From the NCBI GenBank assembly GCA_021186555.1, contig JAJKFL010000006.1, positions 45,580,138-45,644,137 on the forward strand: DNA of 64,000 nt, in the 5' to 3' direction. Positions 1 through 11,182 of this stretch are shown one piece after another. The DNA is from Reticulitermes speratus (taxonomy: Eukaryota > Arthropoda > Insecta > Blattodea > Rhinotermitidae). Position 1 is the first letter of the stretch, and each line of letters starts with the position of its first letter. Position numbers and translations under genes: made by a program. The notes beneath the pieces were generated by a model. It saw nothing but the letters and a program-made list of their open reading frames with translations, did no database searches and was not told where the DNA came from.

Positions 1-228
1 CCTAACTTTCCCCTAACATATGTGTCTTATTTTATTAATAATTTAAATTACGTGTTACACACAGCACATTGACAGTTCCAGTTACGGCACAAAACTGCAG
101 TACATTTGTTACGTATTTCGGTCTTTGTCCAAGTGTTGGTCCGTTGTCCTAGCAGTCGTCAGTGCATCATACGGGCTTTGATTGGTCCAGGTTAGGCATT
201 AGCTTGATGTTGCGTGTGGACTGGGTCC
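1..228. other. Leading sequence, nothing recognised
   Basis: I see no gene, RNA or repeat family in this stretch before the first satellite array begins. Confidence 0.5.
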
Positions 229-3200
229 TTAACAGTCCGTACCGCGCAGTAAACACTGCGTCTCAGTTATACAAACCAGTCAGTTAATGTTGTACAGTGA
301 AATAATCGCTGTTTGTTCTGAGATCCACACAAAACACATAAATACAGTCCGTACCGCGCAGTAAACACACTCCGTCTCAGTTATACAAACCAGTCAGTTA
401 ATGTTGTACAGTGAAATAATCGCTGTTTGTTCTGAGATCCACACAAAACACATAAATACAGTCCGTACCGCGCAGTAAACACACTCCGTCTCAGTTATAC
501 AAACCAGTCAGTTAATGTTGTACAGTGAAATAATCGCTGTTTGTTCTGAGATCCACACAAAACAATAAATACAGTCCGTACCGCGCAGTAAACACACTCC
601 GTCTCAGTTATACAAACCAGTCAGTTAATGTTGTACAGTGAAATAATCGCTGTTTGTTCTGAGATCCACACAAAACACATAAATACAGTCCGTACCGCGC
701 AGTAAACACACTCCGTCTCAGTTTATACAAACCAGTCAGTTAATGTTGTACAGTGAAATAATCGCTGTTTGTTCTGAGATCCACACAAACCATAAATACA
801 GTCCGTACGCGCAGTAAACACACTCCGTCTCAGTTATACAAACCAGTCAGTTAATGTTACAGTGAAATAATCGCTTTGTTTGTCCTGAGTAAACAACGTA
901 AACAACAGTAATTTTACATGTCGTTGTACCACTAGCAGTACAAACACACTCCGTCTCAGTTATACAAACAGTCAGTTAATGCTGTACAGTGAAATAATCG
1001 CTGTTTGTTGAGATCCACACAAAACACATAAATACAGTCCGTACCGCGCAGTAAACACACTCCGTCTCAGTTATACAAACCAGTCAGTTAATGCTGTACA
1101 GTGAAATAATCGCTGTTTGTTCTGAGATCCACACAAAACACATAAATACAGTCCGTACCGCGCAGTAAACACACTCCGTCTCAGTTATACAAACAGTCAG
1201 TTAATGTGTACAGTGAATAATCGCTGTTTGTTTGAGATCCACACAAAACACATAAATACAGTCCGTACCCGCAGTAAACACACTCCGTCTCAGTTATACA
1301 AACCAGTCAGTTATGTTGTACAGTGAAATAATCGCTGTTTGTTCTGGATCCACACAAACACATAAATACAGTCCGTACCGCGCAGTAACATCCGTCTCAG
1401 TTATACAAACCAGTCAGTTATGTGTACAGTGAAATAATCGCTGTTTGTTCTGAGATCCACACAAAACACATAAATACAGTCCGTACCGCGCAGTAAACAC
1501 ACTCCGTTCAGTTATACAAACCAGTCAGTTAATGTTGTACAGTGAAATAATCGCTGTTTGTTCTGAGATCCCACAAAACATAAATACAGCCGTACCCGCA
1601 GTAAACACACTCCGTCTCAGTTATACAAACAGTCAGTTAATGTTGTACAGTGAAATAATCGCTGTTTGTTCTGAGATCCACACAAAACATAATACAGTCC
1701 GTACCGCGCAGTAAACACTCCGTCTCAGTTATACAAACCAGTCAGTTAATGTTGTACAGTGAATAATCGCTGTTTGTTCTGAGATCACACAAAAACATAA
1801 ATACAGTCGTACCGCGCAGTAAACACACTCCGTCTCAGTTATACAAACCAGTCAGTTAATGTTGTACAGTGAAATAATCGCTGTTTGTTCTGAGATCCAC
1901 ACAAAACAAAATACAGTCCGTACCGCGCAGTAAACACACCCGTCTCAGTTATACAAACCAGTCAGTTAATGTTGTACAGTGAAATAATCGCTGTTGTTCT
2001 GAGATCCACACAAACACATAATACAGTCCGTACCGCGCAGTAAACACACTCGTCTCAGTTATACAAACAGTCAGTTAATGTTGTACAGTGAAATATCGCT
2101 GTTTGTTCTGAGATCACACAAACAATAAATACAGTCCGTACGCGCAGTAAACACACTCCGTCTCAGTTATACAAACCAGTCAGTTAATGTGTACAGTGAA
2201 ATAATCGCTGTTGTTCTGAGATCCACACAAAACACATAAATCAGTCCGTACCGCGCAGTAAACACACTCCGTCTCGTTATACAAACCAGTCAGTTAATGT
2301 GTACAGTGAAATAATCGCTGTTTGTTTGAGATCCACACAAAACACATAAATCAGCCGTACCCGCAGTAAACACACTCCGTTCGTTATACAACCAGTCAGT
2401 TAATGTTTACAGTGAAATAACGCTGTTTGTTCTGAGATCCACACAAACACATAATACAGTCCGTACCGCCAGTAAACACACCCGTTCAGTTATACAAACC
2501 AGTCAGTTAATGTGTACAGTGAAATAATCGCTGTTTGTTTGGATCCACACAAAACAATAAATACAGTCCGTACCGCGCAGTAAACACACTCGTCTCAGTT
2601 ATACAAACCAGTCAGTTAATGTGTACGTGAAATAATCGCTGTTTGTTCTGAGATCACACAAAACACATAATACAGCCGTACCCGCAGTAAACACACTCCG
2701 TCTCAGTTATACAAACCAGTCGTTAATGTGTACAGTGAATAATCGCTGTTTGTTCTGAGATCCACACAAAACACATAATACAGTCCGTACCGCGCAGTAA
2801 ACACACTCCGTCTCAGTTATACAAACCAGTCAGTTAATGTGTACAGTGAAATAATCGCTGTTTGTTCTGAGATCCACACAAAACACATAAATACAGTCCG
2901 TACCGCGCAGTAAACACACTCCGTTCAGTTATACAAACCAGTCAGTTAATGTGTACAGTGAAATAATCGCTGTTTGTTCTGAGATCCACACAAAACAATA
3001 TTACTCAGACCGTACCGCGCAGTAAACACACTCCGTCTCAGTTATACAAACCAGTCAGTTAATGTTGTACAGTGAAATAATCGCTGTTTGTTCTGAGATC
3101 CACACAAAACACATAAATACAGTCCGTACCACGCAGTAAACACACTCCGTCTCAGTTATACAAACCAGTCAGTTAATGTTGTACAGTGAAATAATCGCTG

Positions 3201-3234
3201 TTTGTTCTGAGATCCACACAAAACACATAAATAC
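229..3234 (+). repeat. 114-bp satellite, array 1 (about 26 copies)
   Basis: Tandem monomers of 114 bp, recognisable by the anchor CAGTCCGTACCGCGCAGTAA, which recurs at 345, 459 and so on. Single-base deletions are common between about 780 and 2990 (TGTTGTAC read as TGTGTAC, ACCGCGCAG as ACCCGCAG). The outermost copies are nearly perfect. I take this orientation as forward. The monomer has no sustained open frame and no coding function is proposed. Confidence 0.97.
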
Positions 3235-3297
3235 ACTGTGTGGGCAGAACGTAGAATTTGGGAATGTTAAAACTGGTGGTACATATAGTAACCACTG
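3235..3297 (+). repeat. Satellite end segment, copy 1
   Basis: After the last monomer comes a non-repeated segment beginning CACTGTGTGGGCAGAACG and ending GTACATATAGTAACCACT. The same segment adjoins the arrays at 9194-9270, 11102-11182, 23127-23209 and 46097-46163, so it is a fixed part of the satellite-bearing element and not random flank. Confidence 0.85.
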
Positions 3298-3582
3298 AAG
3301 TGTAAAGTATGAAAGAAATACAAAGCAAAAATCATTTCTGCCTCAGATAGGTTAATACCTACAGCATATCTCGTTTGTTTCTAAAGAACTTCTATATGCA
3401 AGAATCGATTTGTGTCTGCAACAAATAAAAGCGAAATAAACGTAAAGTGTGCGAAATCGCAAATACATTATTTGTAAAGTTTCTGTATTGCAAAGTGGAA
3501 CTTTGTAAACTTGTTTTGATAACCGTGTAAGTTGTAGCCATATCTGTACGTAACTATTTGCGCAGTGGTTACTATATGTACC
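3278..3582. repeat. 19-bp perfect inverted repeat
   Basis: GGTACATATAGTAACCACT at 3278-3296 recurs inverted at 3564-3582, with about 267 bp of AT-rich DNA between. The arm belongs to the satellite end segment, so a second, inverted partial end lies at 3564. Nothing else is recognised in the spacer or in the following bases up to 3760. Confidence 0.8.
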
Positions 3583-3762
3583 ATATATTTAACCACAGGA
3601 AGATCTGAAATTTGTCGATGGAATTTATTTTCCATTTCAAATGAATCTCAGAATCAAGAGGTGTTTGTTGTCTAACAGTGCTAACCGATTGAGTGTCTTA
3701 GTGGAAATTAATTTTGGTTTTTGTGAGGTAGGAATTTATTTAGTAAATATTATTCTGATAAA

Positions 3763-3992
3763 CTTGGAAGACCCAGGAGTAGATGGGAGGATAATATTAA
3801 AGTGGATCTTCAAGAAGTGGGATGGGGGGCACTGACTGGATTGATATGGCTCAGGATAGGGACAGGTGGCGGGCTGTTGTGAGTGCGGTAATGAACCTTC
3901 GGGTTACATAAAACGCGGGGAATTTCTTGACTAGCTGACGACCTGTTAGCTTATCAAGAAGGACTGTGCTACATGGAGTTAGTTAGTTAGTT
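3763..3992 (+). pseudogene. 3' end of a non-LTR retrotransposon ORF, broken
   Basis: The + strand translates to [20 protein letters not shown] and, after a frameshift at a G-run, to a segment reading [20 protein letters not shown] followed by NAGNFLTS, a stop, and RRTVLHGVS. This is the C-terminal tail pattern I know from insect non-LTR LINE ORF2 proteins, downstream of the reverse transcriptase. At least two stops and one frameshift interrupt it, and no RT motifs precede it. It ends in TTAG repeats near 3973-3995, consistent with a 5'-truncated LINE 3' end. A related dead copy lies on the - strand at 58840-59262. Confidence 0.75.
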
Positions 3993-3995
3993 AGC

Positions 3996-4542
3996 AATTC
4001 TGATAAAAGTCAGGCTTCCAAAGCAGGCTATGGAGAAGTATGGGAGTGAAGGCATAGCTCCATGTATTCGTAACTTCAAAACCAGATGGAAGTGACATGT
4101 GATACACGGGCACTTAATTAAATCCCAGAATTCTTGCAGAAGTTAGGGTCTGTTTAACGATGCACTGGTTCTGAGTAATGAATTTGGAAGAAAGTGGAAG
4201 CAATTGATTGTGGTTTGCTTGTACCTAAGTTCCTATCTGGGAATTTCTCCGAAATCGGAAAGAATTGAAAAACAATTCTGTTAGGACAGTCGGACCTCGC
4301 CAGAGTTTTGAACGCGGGGAAGACCCAAGTAACAAGCAGACGTCAGCGTCACGACTTTGTGTTTATTTAAGGTGAATGTGCTCGATCAGGGCATAACGAC
4401 GCCATATCAGTTGCAATGTTTAGTGTATAATGCCACGGCTTTTGCAAGGCATTTAGGGAAACAAATTGGAATGAGGCAGTTACGACATATCTGAAGAAAA
4501 GTAAGCTATTTGTGATATCAGGCTTCCGCCGCTATGTTCGTG
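3996..4542. other. Unannotated stretch
   Basis: No gene seen. A tRNA-like phrase (GTTAGGACAGTCGGACC and onward, about 4279-4330) may be an old SINE scrap, but I cannot assign it to a family. Confidence 0.4.
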
Positions 4543-4759
4543 AAATCTGCGCTCTTCTGGGATATTACGCAGCGTGGAGTGGTAGTCCTTTACCGACGTT
4601 TCGGGACAAAGTATCGGTCCCGTCTTTAAGGCCAAGAAGACCAAGAACAAAATAAATCTTGGACATCTTGGCCATTGGAGGTGGAACCGATACGTTGTCC
4701 CGAAACGTCGGTGAAGGATTACAACTCGACGCTGCGTAATATCCCAGAAGAGCGCAAAT
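4543..4759. repeat. Inverted-repeat (hairpin) element, arms about 75 bp
   Basis: The left arm at 4543-4618 is matched, inverted, by 4686-4759 with few mismatches (shared core CCGACGTTTCGGGACAA). The inner 67 bp is itself partly self-complementary (GGCCAAGAAGACC versus the CTTGG..CTTGGCC side). This folds as one long hairpin, typical of a MITE or foldback element. No transposase is present. The phrase ATCCCAGAAGA from its arm recurs at about 57589, 59738 and 60709, so it belongs to an interspersed family. Confidence 0.8.
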
Positions 4760-4961
4760 CTCAAGTACGATATTTGACTGCTGAAATTGAGAAAGCGTTA
4801 TGAAAACCTCCCATCAGAATTGCGGGTCTGCGGACTGAGACTCGGGCTCGAGAATTTCCAGAATGCGAAAACGAAAGCTGATCACCCAACTGTGGGATTT
4901 GGTGTCTAGTTTTGATGGTCTGTGTTGATAGAGGGAGAAGCTGCCCAGTCTGGCAATGTCG

Positions 4962-5896
4962 ACAGTGCCACCAGTAACGTTGACAGATCTTACAGTGCCA
5001 CCAGTAACGTTGACAGATCTTACAGTGCCACCAGTAACGTTGACAGATCTTACAGTGCCACCAGTAACGTTGACAGATCTTACAGTGCCACCAGTAACGT
5101 TGACAGATCTTACAGTGCCACCAGTAACGTTGACAGATCTTACAGTGCCACCAGTAACGTTGACAGATCTTACAGTGCCACCAGTAACGTTGACAGATCT
5201 TACAGTGCCACCAGTAACGTTGACAGATCTTACAGTGCCACCAGTAACGTTGACAGATCTTACAGTGCCACCAGTAACGTTGACAGATCTTACAGTGCCA
5301 CCAGTAACGTTGACAGATCTTACAGTGTCACCAGTAACGATGACAGATCTTACAGTGCCACCAGTAACGTTGACAGATCTTACAGTGCCACCAGTAACGT
5401 TGACAGATCTTACAGTGCCACCAGTAACGTTGACAGATCTTACAGTGCCACCAGTAACGATGACAGATCTTACAGTGCCACCAGTAACGTTGACAGATCT
5501 TACAGTGCCACCAGTAACGATGACAGATCTTACAGTGCCACCAGTAACGTTGACAGATCTTACAGTGCCACCAGTAACGTTGACAGATCTTACAGTGCCA
5601 CCAGTAACGTTGACAGATCTTACAGTGCCACCAGTAACGATGACAGATCTTACAGTGCCACCAGTAACGTTGACAGATCTTACAGTGCCACCAGTAACGT
5701 TGACAGATCTTACAGTGCCACCAGTAACGTTGACAGATCTTACAGTGCCACCAGTAACGTTGACAGATCTTACAGTGCCACCAGTAACGATGACAGATCT
5801 TACAGTGCCACCAGTAACGTTGACAGATCTTACAGTGCCACCAGTAACGTTGACAGATCTTACAGTGCCACCAGTAACGTTGACAGATCTTACAGT
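4962..5896. repeat. 30-bp minisatellite (about 31 copies)
   Basis: The unit begins ACAGTGCCACCAGTAACGT and ends in TGACAGATCT. Variation is almost limited to an ACGT/ACGA switch in several copies and one GTGTCA copy. Because 30 is divisible by three and the unit has no stop in several frames on both strands, long open frames arise here. I treat them as artefacts. Confidence 0.97.
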
Positions 5897-5924
5897 GTGT
5901 TGTGTCACGTGTCCAGCTGTCGTA

Positions 5925-6135
5925 AGGAGTCTGGCTACTGCAGTTGACATAGCGTGAGGTTGCGGGTTGGACGGTCCGCAGTTCGATTTCCGTCAGAAGC
6001 AAGGGTTTGCCTGTTCTCCGAAACGTCAAATTATGCTCTGAGACCAACACAGTCATTTGTTTGATGGGTACCGGCAGTTTCCTTGGGGGTTAAAGCGGTC
6101 GGGGCGCAAAACTAACCGCAGTGGCGTGGACAAGA
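5925..6135 (+). mobile_element. SINE, family E, degraded
   Basis: It contains a tRNA-like B-box phrase (CAGTTCGATTTCC near 5980) and the body phrase GGGTTAAAGCGGTCGGGGCG near 6087, which match the minus-strand copies at 22010-22218 and 41527-41712. The head is eroded. The following sequence to 6590 shows nothing recognisable. Confidence 0.55.
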
Positions 6136-6591
6136 AACTTTTTTATGACGAATTTTTGTGGCCTGTGTGTAAGTTCAAGTGTTCAAGGTGGTACAGTGAC
6201 ACCGTGCTGTTCAAAATGAATTTAGCCTTACATAGTTGGTGTACGAAATTCTGCTTCTGTTGCTTCGTTCCGGCTGTCAAACCTGCTGCTATGCCAAACC
6301 TTTTATTGCGACATCTGTGTGGGCATTGCTAAATGTGTCTCGGATTGCTAACTGTGTGTAGCTATTGCTAACTCTCTGTAGGTGTCGGCAGTCTTCCAGT
6401 ATTTGTAGAGGCCGTAACTAATTACTGTTATTGGTTTCACTTTTGTGTTGAGGCTCAAGCATTTCGACTTGTCTGCGATGTCTGCACTCCGTCCGTCTCT
6501 ACCTCTACGCCTTCCAATCTGCTAAACAAATACATTTCGTCTCTGTTGTGTCAGTTTATCGTCGCCTCTCATGTTGTTCCACATACATGTC

Positions 6592-6990
6592 ATCATTATC
6601 ACCATTATCATAATTATCACCATTATCATCATTATCACAATTATCATCATTATCACCATTATCATCATTATCACCATTATCATCATTATAATCATTATCA
6701 ACATTATCATCATTATCACCATTATCATCCTTATCACCATTATCACCATTATCATTATCATCATTATCACCGTTATCACCGTCATCATTGTTATCATAAT
6801 TATCACCATTATCATCATTATAATCGTTATCAACATTATCATCATTGTCACCATTATCGTCATTATCATCCTTATCACCTTTATCATCATTATCATCATT
6901 ATCACCGTTTTCATCCTTATCATCATTATTACCATTATCACCATTATCACCGTTATCATCCTTATTATCATTATCACCATTATCATCGGC
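6592..6990. repeat. Imperfect ATC/ATT microsatellite
   Basis: Degenerate runs of ATTATCACC and ATTATCATC. The open frames on both strands (His/Tyr-rich, Ile-rich, Asp/Asn-rich) are repeat translations and not genes. Confidence 0.95.
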
Positions 6991-7325
6991 ACTACAGCTC
7001 TTTGTGGCTTTGGCTTCCTTGTAGATTTCGTAACAATTTATTTTTATTGTGTGGGGGGTTGTGACCCCCACGCCCAACAACCAACCTGAAGGACCAGGGT
7101 ATCTCTTGTTGTCTGGGTCATCACCTTTGACCTGTCTGACATCGGAGACCATACCAGTAGCTACGCTACCGCCAGCATATCTCTCAGGGTCATTTGACCA
7201 CACAAGCACCACCACTACGGCACCGTAGGGTGCCTTTGGGCGAACATAAGTGTAACATTATACCGTTAGGCGCGACGTCTCGAACTGTACAACTGTGAAT
7301 GTCCTTCTTTGATTTTGTAGTCACT

Positions 7326-7362
7326 TTGATGATGGCTATATATTTTAGCCGAAACATGTAGC
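7326..7362 (+). ncRNA. Hammerhead-like motif, degenerate
   Basis: TTGATGA, then GGCTA / TAGCC as a 5-bp helix, then GAAACATGTAG. It resembles the core CTGANGA..GAAA of a hammerhead ribozyme, but the first core base is T instead of C, so activity is unlikely. It belongs with the motif at 21890-21932. Confidence 0.35.
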
Positions 7363-7527
7363 TGATTTCCTTGAAAAATAAAAAGTTGTGTTGAGGCTGA
7401 ATATTCTATACTTTTAATTATTTATATATATATATAATAATTGGATACTGTAATATTTCTATGAGTATTACAGTCTCGGAATGTGAAATGCTTCACACTC
7501 TATGTTTTTCAGTCTCTAATACCGTAC
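7363..7527. other. AT-rich spacer
   Basis: Contains AATAAAAAG and a TATATATATA run; no gene seen. Confidence 0.5.
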
Positions 7528-8385
7528 ACCTTAAGGCTTCTTCCCATACACTGCCATAACACCTTAAGGCTTCTTCCCATACACTGCCATAACACCTTAA
7601 GGCTTCTTCCCATACACTGCCATAACACCTTAAGGCTTCTTCCCATACACTGCCATAACACCTTAAGGCTTCTTCCCATACACTGCCATAACACCTTAAG
7701 GCTTCTTCCCATACACTGCCATAACACCTTAAGGCTTCTTCCCATACACTGCCATAACACCTTAAGGCTTCTTCCCATACACTGCCATAACACCTTAAGG
7801 CTTCTTCCCATACACTGCCATAACACCTTAAGGCTTCTTCCCATACACTGCCATAACACCTTAAGGCTTCTTCCCATACACTGCCATAACACCTTAAGGC
7901 TTCTTCCCATACACTGCCATAACACCTTAAGGCTTCTTCCCATACACTGCCATAACACCTTAAGGCTTCTTCCCATACACTGCCATAACACCTTAAGGCT
8001 TCTTCCCATACACTGCCATAACACCTTAAGGCTTCTTCCCATACACTGCCATAACACCTTAAGGCTTCTTCCCATACACTGCCATAACACCTTAAGGCTT
8101 CTTCCCATACACTGCCATAACACCTTAAGGCTTCTTCCCATACACTGCCATAACACCTTAAGGCTTCTTCCCATACACTGCCATAACACCTTAAGGCTTC
8201 TTCCCATACACTGCCATAACACCTTAAGGCTTCTTCCCATACACTGCCATAACACCTTAAGGCTTCTTCCCATACACTGCCATAACACCTTAAGGCTTCT
8301 TCCCATACACTGCCATAACACCTTAAGGCTTCTTCCCATACACTGCCATAACACCTTAAGGCTTCTTCCCATACACTGCCATAAC
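7528..8385. repeat. 33-bp minisatellite, 26 apparently identical copies
   Basis: The unit begins ACCTTAAGGCTTCTTCCC and ends in ACTGCCATAAC. The span of 858 bp is exactly 26 x 33, and I saw no variant base between copies. The open frames on both strands follow from the unit length being divisible by three. Confidence 0.98.
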
Positions 8386-8550
8386 TCTGGACCTTCGACG
8401 AAATGTATACATTACAAACTTGAATGAATCATCCAATGGATGATAATCTGAATAATGTTACGTTTCTACGCTAAACACATCTAAATTTTTTATATTAGTC
8501 TCACCTTCCATTTTTAATAGTTTACTGTCCACAAACCAACGTGAAAAAGT

Positions 8551-8589
8551 GCGTTTAGTTGGTTCGTGAACAGCGAACCAACTAAATGC
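8551..8589. other. Stem-loop, 16-bp stem
   Basis: GCGTTTAGTTGGTTCG, a 7-nt loop TGAACAG, then CGAACCAACTAAATGC: fully paired with one G.U. No run of T follows, and no function is assigned. Confidence 0.7.
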
Positions 8590-8739
8590 ATTCGTTCGTC
8601 GTGTAGATGCAGCATCTCCGAACACAACTACAACGACAGACCATTATAACTTCACCATTATGAATTCACATTTCTAGTTCACTTGACTACTTTACGTCGA
8701 CATGCAGAGCAAGTGAAGCTTTAAAACAAACCTCACCGC

Positions 8740-9000
8740 ATTCGGACCTCGATAGTAGCTCAGTCAGTACAGTGACGGGAAATCAAAACTTTATTCGCAC
8801 CAAGGGCACTGAATATTTTCTTCTCTATAAGGTCCGGACCCTGGGGTCGACTCAGCCTCTAACAGAAATGTGTACCAGGCGTATTTCCTGGGGGTAAAGG
8901 CGGCCGGTGCTTAGGGCTAACAACCTTACCACCTTCAGTGCCGATTGTCTAGAAATTCTGGGAGCTTCAACCTCCTCGACCCCTCAGGGTCTGTCCAGGC
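8740..9000 (+). mobile_element. SINE, family C, diverged
   Basis: Starts with a tRNA-like phrase (GATAGTAGCTCAGTCAG) and continues into the body shared with the minus-strand copies at 17868-18121 and 47411-47666: GGTCGACTCAGCCTCTAACA, then GGTAAAGGCGGCCGGTGC, then CTTACCACCTTC. The B box is eroded. A second tract with related wording (GGTCCGGACC) follows to about 9120. Confidence 0.65.
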
Positions 9001-9193
9001 CTGTAATGGGATTGCTTTACCTATTTTAAGGTCCGGACCGACTTCGGGGCCCACAAAACCTCACATTTAGTACATACTTGGCGCTCGTACCCCGGGGCAA
9101 AGGACCAGGGCGGCCAGCTCACAACTGAACTGCGTCTAGATGTGGTGTGTGTAACAGCGCCTCTGTTCTGCTGTCTTCATAGATTGGTGACTG

Positions 9194-9270
9194 AACCCCC
9201 TAAAGCCCAGTGGTTAGTATATGTACCACCACGTTTAACATTCAACAATTCTACGTTCTGCCCACACAGT
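9194..9270 (-). repeat. Satellite end segment, copy 2
   Basis: Reads CCCCCTAAAGCCCAGTGG through GTTCTGCCCACACAGTG, the reverse complement of the segment after arrays 1 and 6. It sits immediately before array 2. Confidence 0.85.
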
Positions 9271-10292
9271 GTATTTATGTGTTTTGTGTGGATCTCAGAA
9301 CAAACAGCGATTATTTCACTGTACAGCATTAACTGACTGGTTTGTATAACTGAGACGGAGTGTGTTTACTACGCGGTACGGACTGTATTTATGTGTTTTG
9401 TGTGGATCTCAGAACAAACAGCGATTATTTCACTGTACAGCATTAACTGACTGGTTTGTATAACTGAGACGGAGTGTGTTTACTGCGCGGTACGGACTGT
9501 ATTTATGTGTTTTGTGTGGATCTCAGAACAAACAGCGATTATTTCACTGTACAGCATTAAGTGACTGGTTTGTATAACTGAGACGGAGTGTGTTTACTGC
9601 GCGGTACGGACTGTATTTATGTGTTTTGTGTGGATCTCAGAACAAACAGCGATTATTTCACTGTACAGCATTAACTGACTGGTTTGTATAACTGAGACGG
9701 AGTGTGTTTACTGCGCGGTACGGACTGTATTTATGTGTTTTGTGTGGATCTCAGAACAAACAGCGATTATTTCACTGTACAGCATTAACTGACTGGTTTG
9801 TATAACTGAGACGGAGTGTGTTTACTGCGCGGTACGGACTGTATTTATGTGTTTTGTGTGGATCTCAGAACAAACAGCGATTATTTCACTGTACAGCATT
9901 AACTGACTGGTTTGTATAACTGAGACGGAGTGTGTTTACTACGCGGTACGGACTGTATTTATGTGTTTTGTGGGATCTCAGAACAAACAGCGATTATTTC
10001 ACTGTACAGCATTAACTGACTGGTTTGTATAACTGAGACGGAGTGTGTTTACTGCGCGGTACGGACTGTATTTATGTGTTTTGTGTGGATCTCAGAACAA
10101 ACAGCGATTATTTCACTGTACAGCATTAAGTGACTGGTTTGTATAACTGAGACGGAGTGTGTTTACTGCGCGGTACGGACTGTATTTATGTGTTTTGTGT
10201 GGATCTCAGAACAAACAGCGATTATTTCACTGTACAGCATTAAGTGACTGGTTTGTATAACTGAGACGGAGTGTGTTTACTGCGCGGTACGA
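9271..10292 (-). repeat. 114-bp satellite, array 2 (about 9 copies)
   Basis: Reverse-orientation monomers, nearly identical apart from CATTAACTG/CATTAAGTG and one missing T near 9970. The array ends at GCGCGGTACGAGCTG, the same break phrase as the end of array 3. Confidence 0.97.
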
Positions 10293-11101
10293 GCTGAGTG
10301 TTTATATGTAATACAGGTTGGCTTTGTTCTTTAAAGGGTTTTAGGAAATTATAATAAATAGATATTGTGTCAGACGAAACACGTAGTGTTATTTATGTAA
10401 ATAATTCAAATCTCACTTAGGCGTTTGGTGTGAAGCCTACGAAATTTGGAGTATAAGAACGTCTTGGTCAAGCCTTTGTAACCCGTTGCGCAATAAACCA
10501 TTACCAATCCAGACGGCGTGTTTACTGCGGAGTACGATCTGATTCTTTTAACCTGCGCAGTTCAGGTTAATCGAAGTTTGCAAAAGGCTATATCTTACCT
10601 TCTTCTGTGCAAAACACAATAGAATGGAGTATTGTGGTAATTATGCAAAGAGATAATAAAGTGTCAGTGGGGAGCGTAACTTGTCTGTGTTTTTGCTGTG
10701 CTAAGGCCTCGATTGGTGCCAGGAATGCCGTACTGTGTGACTGTACCGAGACAGCGCAGTTCTGCGAGCTGTACCACAGTGCAAATTCTTCACACATTTA
10801 CCAGCATGAGTCTTGGTCTTCATGGAACTGGCTTTCTTGCGTGGTTTGTGAAGCATAATATAAGCTTTCTTCACATAAAAGTTGGCATAAACAAATGGTT
10901 GTTCCCTTGAAAACCGCTGCTTGGAATTCGGTTAGCTTTTATGCATTTTAGAAGCGTAAAATTTGATACTCCACACTTAATGGATTCTAAATTAACGGGA
11001 CAGCTTCAGATACTTTTTCTCCTTATTCTTCTCCTCGAACGATGCAATGGATGCTGGGAAGTTGCGCAAAGTACATTGTTTTGAATGTTTTATCTCTCAT
11101 A
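10293..11101. other. Unique spacer between arrays 2 and 3
   Basis: No gene recognised. A partial satellite scrap is visible near 10516-10550 (GTGTTTACTGCGGAGTACGA). The open frame around 10607-10858 has no recognisable domain and I do not support it as a gene. Confidence 0.5.
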
Positions 11102-11182
11102 TTAACCCTCTAAAGCCCAGTGGGTACTATATGTACCACCACGTTTAACATTCAACAATTCTACCTTCTGCCCACACAGTGT
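11102..11182 (-). repeat. Satellite end segment, copy 3, next to TTAA
   Basis: TTAA followed by CCCTCTAAAGCCCAGTGG, then the conserved segment to CCCACACAGTG. The TTAA-CCC junction is what a piggyBac-type terminus would look like, but no matching opposite end was found. Confidence 0.8.

Noticed and set aside
3641-3835. A 64-residue small protein
   Set aside because: It overlaps the LINE 3' remnant in another frame and has no independent support.
4814-5957. Long overlapping open frames on both strands through the 30-bp array
   Set aside because: The unit length is divisible by three with no stops, so frames are open by arithmetic. There is no start context, no non-repetitive domain, and the variants are not biased to third positions.
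6522-7215. His/Tyr-rich and Asp/Asn-rich proteins
   Set aside because: Translations of an ATC/ATT microsatellite.
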